Of a stretch of 51,910 bases of DNA, positions 18,201-26,549 are shown piece by piece. A program made the position numbers and the translations under genes. The notes beneath the pieces were generated by a model. That model worked only from the letters and a program-made list of their open reading frames with translations, searched no databases and was not told where the DNA came from. Source of the stretch: Alphaproteobacteria bacterium (GTDB taxonomy: Bacteria; Pseudomonadota; Alphaproteobacteria; Micropepsales; Micropepsaceae); NCBI GenBank assembly GCA_016124635.1, contig WGNJ01000022.1:1-51910 (forward strand), in the 5' to 3' direction. Position 1 is the stretch's first letter. Each line of letters begins with the position of its first letter.

Positions 18201-20069
18201 TTCGGCAACGGCATGTTGCTGTCGAAGTTCACCAAGCTCGTTGCCGCTTTCGATCATCGCGACATCTTCCTCGATCCCGATCCGGACATCGACGTCAGCT
18301 TTGCCGAGCGGGAGCGGATCTTCAATCTTCCGCGGTCGTCTTGGGCGGACTACGACCAAGCGAAGATCTCGAAAGGCGGCGGCGTCTATTCGCGTTCGAT
18401 GAAGCGCATCCCCTTGTCGCCTCAGGTGAAGGCGCTGACCGGCCTGACGAAAAAGGACGCGGAGCCGGCGGAATTGATCCGCGCGCTGTTGACGGCGCCG
18501 GTCGATTTGCTCTGGTTCGGCGGCATCGGCACGTTTGTGAAAGCGTCGACGCAAAGCAACCTCGACGCCGGCGACAAGGCGAACGACGCGCTGCGCGTCG
18601 ACGGCCGCGAGATTAGAGCAAGGGTCATCGGCGAGGGCGCCAATCTCGGCGTGACTCAAGCGGGCCGTATCGAGTACGCGTTCGCGGGCGGGCGCATTAA
18701 CACCGATGCGATCGACAACTCGGCCGGCGTCGACACCTCGGACCATGAGGTCAACCTCAAGATCTTGCTCAATACCGCGATCGGTCTTGGCGAGTTCAAG
18801 GCGGATGCACGCGATTCCTTCCTTGCCAAGTTGACCGACGAAGTGGGCGCACTGGTGCTGGCGGACAACTACAACCAAACAAGCGCTCTCAGCGTGGCGC
18901 AGAGTCTGGCGCTCGGCGATCGCGATGCGCATGCGCGCTTCATGACGGCGCTCGAGCGCGACGGCCGCCTAAATCGCGCGGTCGAAGGTTTGCCGTCCAA
19001 TGAAACGCTGCGCGAGCGCGGCAACCGCAACCAAGGGCTAACGCGACCCGAGCTGGCCGTGCTGCTCGCCTACGCCAAGCTGCAGCTGTTCGACGAGATC
19101 AATCATTCGGAGTTGCCGGACGATCCTTATTATGCGGCGACGCTCAAGAGCTACTTTCCACACGCCGCCGCCGAGCGCTGCCCGAAGGGCCTTGCCGGGC
19201 ATCGTCTGCGCCGCGAAATCATCGGCACCATGCTCGACAACGATATCGTCAATCGCGGCGGTCCGCTCTTCATTCATCGCCTGAAAGAAGCAAGCGGACT
19301 GCAGACGCCAGCGCTGGTGCGCGCCTATACGATTGCGATCGGCACGTTCGAGATCGCTCGACTGACGCGCAGCATCGACGCGCTCGACAATAAGATCGCG
19401 GCATCGATGCAGATAGCGATGCATGCGCGGCTGATCGGTTACATGACGCGGCAAACGTTGTGGTTCGCCCGACATGTGCCACCGACCGCGCCCATCGGCG
19501 AGACGATTGCAACGTTCGCGAACGGGCTCAAGCAATTGCGCGGCACGTTCTCGACGCTGGTGTCCAAGGCCGAGGCTCAATCGATCGACGATTCGATGTC
19601 CGAGCTGCGTACGGCCGGCGTACCCGACGATCTCGCCGACGAAATCGCTGCTCTCCCGGCGATGGGCGCGACGCCCGATATCGTGCGGCTGGCGCTCGAA
19701 ACCAACAAGCCGCTCGACATGGTGGCGGGCGCCTACTTTGCGGCCGCCAGAGCCATCGGCGTCGATCGCTTGCGGCTTGCGGCCGAGCGCATGAGCCTTC
19801 CGGAACATTGGGACCGACTCGCGGTGCGCCGGTTGATCAACGATCTTTTCGTGCATCAACGGACGCTGGCCGCGCGCGCGCTCGGCAACGGTACGCGGGG
19901 CGTCGACCGGGCGGCGGGCAATGTCGCAGTCGAAACCTGGGCGGACGCACATCGCACTCAAGTCGATCGCGTCGACACGCTCATCAGCGAGCTGGAGCGC
20001 TCGGGGGCCTTCACCGTTGCGCGTTTGACGCTTGCCGCGAGCCAGATCCGTGACTTGCTCGACGCCTAA
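15294..20069 (+). CDS. gdh: NAD-specific glutamate dehydrogenase, large (about 180 kDa) type
   Basis: Very large enzyme converting glutamate and NAD+ to 2-oxoglutarate, ammonium and NADH, mainly catabolic. The long N-terminal regulatory part (roughly residues 1-700) precedes the catalytic core. The core is marked by [22 protein letters not shown], the lysine-containing [15 protein letters not shown], and [19 protein letters not shown]; a long helical C-terminal part follows. The start is uncertain: ATG at 15294 ([13 protein letters not shown], 1591 aa) is preferred because homology-like sequence begins there, while ATG at 15216 would add 26 residues. Neither has a strong ribosome binding site. 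No frameshift is seen. Confidence 0.95.
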   Translation: [1591 protein letters not shown]

Positions 20070-20198
20070 TGTCAGACGGCCCTCCGGCGCTATTGCGTAG
20101 CAGTGGAGCCACAGTGACGACTGTGTTGCTCCCCCAGCTTCAACAAGTGCGTGCCAACATAGTTCAAAGCATGCTCAGTTGCGCTAGGGGCTGGGTTG

Positions 20199-21932
20199 AT
20201 GCAATCAAAGCTTTGGCGACGCGTCAGGATCGCGCTTGGCGGAAGTGTGTCTGTCGCAATTGGCATCGTAATCGGAGCTCCGATCTACGCGGAAAAAGCG
20301 TGCCGGTCCTCCGAGGCCGACGGGTATAGCCTCGACTGGCAATTGCGCGGTTGCAATATCATGGTCACGATCGGTGGCAGTGCGAGCATGCCATTGTCCA
20401 TCGCGTACAATGATCGCGCGGTTACCCTTCAGGGTATGGGGAGGCAGAAAGAGGCGCTAGCCGACTTCTCCCGATCCATAAAGCTCAACGGCTACGATGC
20501 AACCGCCCGCGGCAACCGCGGTTCGCTCTACAACGATCTTGGCAAATACGACGACGCGATCGCCGATTTCGATGTCGCCCTCAAGGTCGACGGAACGTAT
20601 GCGCGCGCGCACAGTGGGCGCGGCGAAGCTTATGCGGCGAAAGGCGAGGATGATCGCGCGATCAAGGATTTCACTGCGGCCCTCGGAACCGAAGAGAGTG
20701 CCGCCACGCACTACGATCGTGGACTTTCCTACTACAGACTCGGCCAGAACATGGAAGCGCTGGGCGATTTCAACCGAGCCGCCAAACTGAACCCGGATTT
20801 TGCAGCCGCATTTTACTATCGCGGCAAGATCTACAGCGAAAGCAACGATTATGCCCGCGCCATTGGCAGTTTGACTCGCGCGATCGATCTAGAACCGGAC
20901 GACCTGAATGCAATCACTGAGCGCGGCTACGCATATCAGAACTCAAATCAACCGGATCTCGCTTACCTGGCGTTCGACAGCGTGATCGCGCGAGATCCCA
21001 AACGAGCGGATGCCTTCAACGGCCGTGGCAACGCGCTGCAGGATCAAGGCGAACCTGACCGCGCTTTGGCGGATTTCGAAAAAGCCCTCCAGATCGACCC
21101 GAAATTTGGCGCCGCGTATTACAATCGCGCAGTCGTCTATCACGGGCAGAGCGAATACTATCGTGCAATCGCCGACTACGATCAGGCGATTGCGTTGATG
21201 CCGCGGTATGCACCGGCCTACGCCGGCCGTGGCGAAGCTTTGATCGAAATCGGTGAAACCAAGCAAGCGTTCGCGGACTACGACATGGCGCTGAAGCTCG
21301 ACCCCAACTCTTTACGGGCTTACGGCGACCGCGCACTCGCATACCGCAACGCTGGCGACTACCAGCTCGCAATGGCCGACTACGACGAGGTCGTGAAGCG
21401 GGATCCAAGCTCCGATTCATACATGAGGCGATGCTGGGCGCGTGCCGCGGTGAACCGCGATTTGTCTATCGCGATCGCCGATTGCAATGAAGCGCTGCGG
21501 CGACAAGCGGACAGTTCACTGGCGCTCGAGAGTCGATGCTTCGTCTATCTGCGGCTGGGCGAGACCAACAAAGCAATGGCGGACTGCGATGCGGCCATCA
21601 AGATCGACGATGATCTTCCGGAAGGACTCTATCTGCGCGGCTTGCTCAAGCGGCACAAAGGCGATGAGGCTGGCGGCAACGATGACATCGCCGCGGCCGA
21701 GCGGCTTGATTCCAAGATTACGGCGACGTTCAAGAGCTATGGGCTTCCTAGCGTCGCAAGCCAAAGGACGAGAATGTGGCCTTCGGCCGGGTTGGTTTTC
21801 CCGGCTATGAAGTCGCCATACACTTTCACGATCGCGTTTTGGCCGCGGCCTTCGACAATGCGCATCCATGATTTCGATGACGCCGCGAATGCGGTCAGCG
21901 CGTCGCCGATGCGCTTGTGGAGGGTGGGATAA
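20199..21932 (+). CDS. tetratricopeptide repeat protein with anomalous C-terminus
   Basis: 577 aa from the ATG at 20199 (MQSKLWRRVRIALGG). A hydrophobic stretch near residues 12-31 suggests export or a membrane anchor. About a dozen TPR-like 34-residue units follow from roughly residue 65 (AYNDRAVTLQGMGRQKEALA, ARGNRGSLYNDLGKYDDAIA and similar). TPR arrays mediate protein binding; the partner is unknown. The recognisable repeats end near residue 510. The last 65 residues or so (from 21737) are encoded exactly antisense to the DUF2855 gene and look like non-protein-like read-through, so the original stop has probably been lost. Confidence 0.8.
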   Translation: MQSKLWRRVRIALGGSVSVAIGIVIGAPIYAEKACRSSEADGYSLDWQLRGCNIMVTIGGSASMPLSIAYNDRAVTLQGMGRQKEALADFSRSIKLNGYDATARGNRGSLYNDLGKYDDAIADFDVALKVDGTYARAHSGRGEAYAAKGEDDRAIKDFTAALGTEESAATHYDRGLSYYRLGQNMEALGDFNRAAKLNPDFAAAFYYRGKIYSESNDYARAIGSLTRAIDLEPDDLNAITERGYAYQNSNQPDLAYLAFDSVIARDPKRADAFNGRGNALQDQGEPDRALADFEKALQIDPKFGAAYYNRAVVYHGQSEYYRAIADYDQAIALMPRYAPAYAGRGEALIEIGETKQAFADYDMALKLDPNSLRAYGDRALAYRNAGDYQLAMADYDEVVKRDPSSDSYMRRCWARAAVNRDLSIAIADCNEALRRQADSSLALESRCFVYLRLGETNKAMADCDAAIKIDDDLPEGLYLRGLLKRHKGDEAGGNDDIAAAERLDSKITATFKSYGLPSVASQRTRMWPSAGLVFPAMKSPYTFTIAFWPRPSTMRIHDFDDAANAVSASPMRLWRVG

Positions 21933-22867
21933 CCCCAATCGGCCGTGCGCTTGACGATGCGGTCGGGGGCAAAGAACAGCGTCGGCCTGGCGCCCGGCAA
22001 GTGGACGCGCTCGGCTTCCGCCAGCGATCCGCCATGGGCGAGATTTTCCCAATGGGTCGCGCCGACAATGCAGCTGTATCGCAGCTGATCGCCGAAATGG
22101 GTATGGATCGCGGCAACAATCTTGCGATTGCCGGCGAAGTCTACGAGCACAGTTGGAACCCGTGCGTCGAGCTTTGCGACGTCGTCGTAACCAAAAGCCT
22201 CATCGTAATAGCCTGTGCGCTCGACGAACGGCATGTTCGCCTTGGATGTCAGGCCGACGACTTTGACCTGCCCCTTGCGATGATCGTAAAGGAGCTGAGC
22301 CAAACCCAATGCCGTCTTGCTCGAGGCGCTGGCAAGCACGACGTTGCGGCCGCCGAAGAAGTCGTTTTCGGCGAGAAAATCGTCGATCAGAAACGAAGTC
22401 GAAAAGAGCGGCCGGAAAAGCGCGATTTCATTCTCGCGGCCGGCGTAATAAGCGCTGTCGCCCGCGACGCGCTGATATTGGTTGTAGACCGGCGGTAGGC
22501 CCGCGCGATGAGCAGCGCCGTCCACGAAGGCCATCGGTGTGACTTTCGCGGGATCGACGACGAGGTAGGTCGAGATCGGGAAATAACCGTAGACCCGCTC
22601 TCCGACCGGCAACTGATCGCACTTCGATTCCATGACGACGCCATAGCCCCAGACCGGAATGCGCCCCCATCCCTCCATTGCCGGGAAGAACTTCCAATAG
22701 CCGATGGTATCGCCCGCAGCGCCGTAGGTGATGTTGTTGGACGTCAGCGCGAACTTGTCGACCTGCAGCAAGACTTGCCCCGGCTTCAACGCAGGCAGCG
22801 CGGTGTCGACGAACTTGCCCTCGCGCAGGTTGTTGCGGTTGACGACAAAGTCGGTGGATGTGGTCAT
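21737..22867 (-). CDS. DUF2855 family (MDR/zinc-less dehydrogenase-like) protein
   Basis: 376 aa. The N-terminus (LKPGQVLLQVDKFALTSNNITYGAAGD) and the GWGRIPVWGYGVV motif are typical of DUF2855, which resembles medium-chain dehydrogenase/reductases. A cofactor-binding-like loop appears as VVLASASSKTALGLAQLL near the middle. No catalytic zinc ligands are apparent. The function is unknown; an oxidoreductase is likely. It is transcribed behind the EamA transporter gene with a 13-bp gap, so they form an operon. The C-terminus (HILVLWLATLGSP) runs only a few residues past the usual end, so the 196-bp convergent overlap is due mainly to the TPR gene. Confidence 0.88.
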   Translation of the reverse strand: MTTSTDFVVNRNNLREGKFVDTALPALKPGQVLLQVDKFALTSNNITYGAAGDTIGYWKFFPAMEGWGRIPVWGYGVVMESKCDQLPVGERVYGYFPISTYLVVDPAKVTPMAFVDGAAHRAGLPPVYNQYQRVAGDSAYYAGRENEIALFRPLFSTSFLIDDFLAENDFFGGRNVVLASASSKTALGLAQLLYDHRKGQVKVVGLTSKANMPFVERTGYYDEAFGYDDVAKLDARVPTVLVDFAGNRKIVAAIHTHFGDQLRYSCIVGATHWENLAHGGSLAEAERVHLPGARPTLFFAPDRIVKRTADWGYPTLHKRIGDALTAFAASSKSWMRIVEGRGQNAIVKVYGDFIAGKTNPAEGHILVLWLATLGSP

Positions 22868-22880
22868 CGCGGGATCTCCG

Positions 22881-23717
22881 TCAGGCGAGCTTCAGCATGA
22901 CCGCGCCAACCGCGACGATCAAGGCGCCGATCAGACGGCGGGAACCTGCAGCCTCGCCGAAGAACAAGATGCCGTAGAGCGCGGCAAAAACCACCGCCGT
23001 CTCGCGAAACGCGCTGACGGCGGCGATCGGGGCGAATGTCATCGCCCAGAGCACGAGGCCGTAGGCGACAAAACTGAGCGCGCCGCCGATCACGCCGCGG
23101 CGCCAGTGCTCGCGCACGTAGCCCTCGAACATTGCCTCGCGACGCAGCATCAACGCCATCACGGAGGTGGCGATGCCGATCGTCAGAAAGATCCAACCGT
23201 TGTAGGCGATCGCATCGCCCGATGCGCGCACGCCGATGCCGTCCGACAGGCTGTAGAGGGCGATGCACACGGCGACGGCGACCGCGATCAGTGTGCCCTG
23301 CAGATGAGCGCCCGGGCTCAAGCCCACGATCAAAATGCCAAAGCTGATCGTCGCAATGCCAATCGCCGCCGTTAGGTTCGGGATTTCCTGAATGGTTGCG
23401 GCGGCGAGCACGGTGATCAGCACAGGCGGCAGACCACGCGCGATCGTGTACACGTGGCTGAGCTCGCCGAGCTCATAGGCGCGCGCAAGCAAATAGACAT
23501 ACGGCAGATGCAGGACCGTCGTCAGGCCGATCCACAACCACGCCTGCGGATGCATCGCCGGTCGCATCAAAGCAACAGCAAGGCCGATAATTCCAGCGAC
23601 ACCGAAGAGTAATGCCGCGTCCAACAGCCGGTCTTTGCCGGCCTTGAGGCCCGCATTCCAAGCCGCGTGCATCATCGCGGCGGCAAGGGCTGCCACGACG
23701 GCTTGCCAAGGGATCAT
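22881..23717 (-). CDS. EamA-family (DMT superfamily) transporter
   Basis: 278 aa with about ten hydrophobic helices arranged as two EamA repeats. The first begins at VVAALAAAMMHAAWNAGLKAG, and the second ends in FFGEAAGSRRLIGALIVAVGAVMLKLA, the characteristic closing helix with the (R/E)xxGxxLIxxGv pattern. These are inner-membrane exporters or permeases of small metabolites. The substrate is unknown. It lies immediately upstream of DUF2855 on the same strand and is divergent from the MFS transporter gene, with about 130 bp between them. Confidence 0.92.
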   Translation of the reverse strand: MIPWQAVVAALAAAMMHAAWNAGLKAGKDRLLDAALLFGVAGIIGLAVALMRPAMHPQAWLWIGLTTVLHLPYVYLLARAYELGELSHVYTIARGLPPVLITVLAAATIQEIPNLTAAIGIATISFGILIVGLSPGAHLQGTLIAVAVAVCIALYSLSDGIGVRASGDAIAYNGWIFLTIGIATSVMALMLRREAMFEGYVREHWRRGVIGGALSFVAYGLVLWAMTFAPIAAVSAFRETAVVFAALYGILFFGEAAGSRRLIGALIVAVGAVMLKLA

Positions 23718-23847
23718 GAGCGGAACTGCGTTGCGGCGGGAAGCGCATCTGGCGCGAGGCTCACAACGGCGTCAAGGCGCTCGCATTAACGCGCATTCCA
23801 TGCCTAAGTTTACGCAACGACAAAATCAGGAAACGCACAGGGTCAGC

Positions 23848-25320
23848 ATGAGTGATATCGGAAGTGACATCGCCCCCTCGGCGCCGAAGGGGTGGACGAT
23901 GCCGCAGCCCGGCGTCTCCGCTAGCGGCGGTCAGGTTGCCACCCGTCTCGGACAGTGGTCGTGGGCCATGTTCGAGGGCGCGCGCAATCCGCACGTGCTA
24001 CTCATAACGATCTACATCTTCGCGCCGTATTTCTATCTGCACCTCGTCGGCGACGCGGTGAAGGGACAGTCGCTGTGGGGCGACCTCAACTCGCTCGCCG
24101 GGCTGATCATCGCTCTCGTGGCGCCGGTGCTCGGCGCGATCGCCGACGCCGGCGGACGGCGCAAGCCGTGGCTTTTCTTCTGGTCCGCCTCTCTGGCCGC
24201 GACCGCCGCCGCGCTGTGGTACGCGTTGCCCCAAGAAGCTGGGCTGTCGCTGTTTGCGATCTCCGCCCTTCTCGTCGCGACATTCTGCTCGTTCGACTTC
24301 ACCGCCGTCTTTCACAACGCGATGCTGCCGACGCTCGTGCCGGACAATCGTGTCGGCAGACTTTCGGGCCTGGCGCTCGCGCTCGGCAATCTGTCGGGCG
24401 TGATCCTGCTTCTCTTCATGCTGATATGTTTCGTGCTGCCCGGCGTCGTCGATTGGCCGTTCATTCCGTCGCAGCCGCTCTTCGGGGTCGACAAGGCGAC
24501 CTTCCAACCGGAGCGCATGGTGGGTCCGCTGTTTGCTGCCTGGTTCATCATCTTCGGCCTGCCGATCTTTCTCTTCACGCCGGATCAGCCAGGCATCTCA
24601 CTCGGACCCGTGGTGGCGGTGAAGCAAGGCTTCACGTCTTTGCTGAAGACGGTTCTCAGCCTGCGCAATTACCGCAACGTCGCCATCTTCCTGATCATAC
24701 GCATGATCTACAACGACGGCTGCAACGCCGTTCTCATCTTCGGCGGCGGGTACGCAGCCACCACATTCCATTGGGGCACGCTGGATCTACTCGCTTACGG
24801 CGTGATCCTCAGCATATTCGCGACGTATGGCGGCGTGTTCGGTGGCTGGATCGATCACAAGTTTGGTTCGCGGAACGGCCTTCTGATCGCCGTCGGTGGC
24901 ACGATGATCGGGCTGGTGCTTTCGCTGTCGATGCGGCCGGACAGCATTCTCTTCTTCATCCCGTACGATACGTCGCTGCCGCCGGTGCACAGCCTGCCGT
25001 TCTTCAAGACCTGGCCGGAGATCATCTATGTAATCATCGTGATCATCATCGCGATCTTCATCACGGCGTCCTACGCGAACAGCCGAACGATGATGGCGAG
25101 GATCGCGCCGGCCGAGAAAATGGCGGAGTTCTTCGGGCTCTACGCCTTGTCCGGAACGGCGACCGCATTCTTGGCGCCGTTCGTCGTGGCGCGGTTCACG
25201 GAGTTCTTCCATAGCAACGCCGCAGGTCTCGCTTCGATACTGATCCTGCTGTCCATCGGCTGTGCCGGGCTCCTGTTCGTCAAGACAGAGCGGGCGGGCG
25301 CCGTCAATCCGGATTCATGA
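23848..25320 (+). CDS. MFS transporter (UMF1/Atg22-like)
   Basis: 490 aa with about twelve transmembrane segments. The layout fits the UMF1/Atg22-like MFS branch: an early GARNPHVLLITIYIFAPYFY helix, APVLGAIADAGGRRKPWLFF between TM2 and TM3 (the MFS loop motif), and RTMMARIAPAEKMAEFFGLYALSG late in the protein. The start at 23848 (MSDIGSDIAPSAPKG) gives a normal cytosolic N-terminus; the frame is open further upstream, into the EamA coding region on the other strand. The stop overlaps the start of the FAD monooxygenase by 4 bp (ATGA), so transporter and enzyme are coupled and may act on related compounds. Confidence 0.9.
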   Translation: MSDIGSDIAPSAPKGWTMPQPGVSASGGQVATRLGQWSWAMFEGARNPHVLLITIYIFAPYFYLHLVGDAVKGQSLWGDLNSLAGLIIALVAPVLGAIADAGGRRKPWLFFWSASLAATAAALWYALPQEAGLSLFAISALLVATFCSFDFTAVFHNAMLPTLVPDNRVGRLSGLALALGNLSGVILLLFMLICFVLPGVVDWPFIPSQPLFGVDKATFQPERMVGPLFAAWFIIFGLPIFLFTPDQPGISLGPVVAVKQGFTSLLKTVLSLRNYRNVAIFLIIRMIYNDGCNAVLIFGGGYAATTFHWGTLDLLAYGVILSIFATYGGVFGGWIDHKFGSRNGLLIAVGGTMIGLVLSLSMRPDSILFFIPYDTSLPPVHSLPFFKTWPEIIYVIIVIIIAIFITASYANSRTMMARIAPAEKMAEFFGLYALSGTATAFLAPFVVARFTEFFHSNAAGLASILILLSIGCAGLLFVKTERAGAVNPDS

Positions 25321-26549
25321 GGTCGCTCGACACGACATGCTGCATCGTCGGCGGCGGGCCGGCCGGCATGATGCTCGGCTATCTGCTGGCGCGCGCGGGC
25401 GTCGACATCGTCGTGCTCGAAAAGCACGCCGATTTCTTCCGCGATTTTCGCGGCGACACGATCCACCCCTCGACGCTCGAGAATTTTCACGAGCTTGGGC
25501 TGCTCGACGAGTTCCTGAAGCTGCCGCACCAGGAGCTCACGCACATCGAGGCGCAGATCGGCGACGAAACGTTTCCGGCCGCCGACTTCACGCATTTGCC
25601 GACGCGCTGCAAGTTCGTCGCCTTCATGCCGCAATGGGACTTTCTGGACTTCGTCGCCGAGCAGGCGCGGAAGCGCAAGACCTTCCGCTTGCTGATGGAG
25701 ACGGAAGGGCTCGATCTTCTGCGCGACGGCGAGCGCGTCACCGGCGTTCGCGCGCGCGGCCCCGACGGCGAGGTCGAGATCAAGGCGCCGCTGACTGTCG
25801 CCGCCGACGGGCGTCACTCGACGATCCGCGCGGCGTCGGGGCTTCAGGTCATGGATTTCGGCGCGCCGATGGATGTGCTTTGGCTGCGCCTCTCGAAGAG
25901 GCCCGGAGAGAAGAGCGAGAGCTTCGGCCGCGCGATCCCGGGGCGGCTCATCATTCTGATCGATCGCGGCGACTATTGGCAGTGCGCCTTCGTCATCGCA
26001 AAGGGCACGTTCGACGAGATGCGCAAACGCGACATCGGCGAACTTCACGCCGAGCTTGCGCGGGCGATACCGGGGCTCAGCGACCGGATCGGCGAAATCA
26101 AAAGCTGGGACGATGCGAAGCTCTTGACCGTCGCCGTCGACCGCTTGAAGCAATGGCATCTGCCGGGCCTCTTGTGCATCGGCGATGCCGCGCATGCGAT
26201 GTCGCCGGTCGGCGGGATCGGCATCAATCTCGCAATTCAAGATGCGGTCGCGACGGCAAACATCTTGGCGAGCAGCTTGCGCAAAGGGCGGTTGCGGGAT
26301 CAGGACCTCGCTGCCGTGCAGAAGCGGCGCGAGCGTCCGGCGCGGGTGACGCAAGACGTCCAACTCTTCATTCAGCGGCGTCTTATTCGGGCGATCTTGA
26401 AGGCCAAGCGACGCGTTCCGGTGCCGTTCCCGCTGAAGGTGCTGCGCGCGATTCCATACCTGCGCCGTTTCCCGGCGCGCTTTGTCGGTCTTGGCGTGCA
26501 ACCGGAGCACGTGCGCTCTCGCGACGACCGCGCGACGCTCAGACGTTAG
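25317..26549 (+). CDS. FAD-dependent monooxygenase (PHBH/UbiH type)
   Basis: 410 aa class A flavoprotein hydroxylase. The FAD-binding GGGPAG is at residues 12-17 of the first strand. The DG motif is [10 protein letters not shown] (about 160-170), and the second FAD motif is [20 protein letters not shown] (about 286-305). Such enzymes hydroxylate aromatic or related substrates with NAD(P)H and O2. The closest-looking relatives are general FAD-dependent oxidoreductases rather than a defined UbiH or PobA, so I assign no symbol. It is coupled to the MFS transporter by a 4-bp overlap and meets purH tail to tail with a 4-bp overlap. Confidence 0.9.
   Translation: MRSLDTTCCIVGGGPAGMMLGYLLARAGVDIVVLEKHADFFRDFRGDTIHPSTLENFHELGLLDEFLKLPHQELTHIEAQIGDETFPAADFTHLPTRCKFVAFMPQWDFLDFVAEQARKRKTFRLLMETEGLDLLRDGERVTGVRARGPDGEVEIKAPLTVAADGRHSTIRAASGLQVMDFGAPMDVLWLRLSKRPGEKSESFGRAIPGRLIILIDRGDYWQCAFVIAKGTFDEMRKRDIGELHAELARAIPGLSDRIGEIKSWDDAKLLTVAVDRLKQWHLPGLLCIGDAAHAMSPVGGIGINLAIQDAVATANILASSLRKGRLRDQDLAAVQKRRERPARVTQDVQLFIQRRLIRAILKAKRRVPVPFPLKVLRAIPYLRRFPARFVGLGVQPEHVRSRDDRATLRR

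Noticed and set aside
20108..20128. CACAGT-GACG-ACTGTG hairpin after the glutamate dehydrogenase gene
   Set aside because: The stem is only 6 bp and no T-run follows, so calling it a terminator would be weak.
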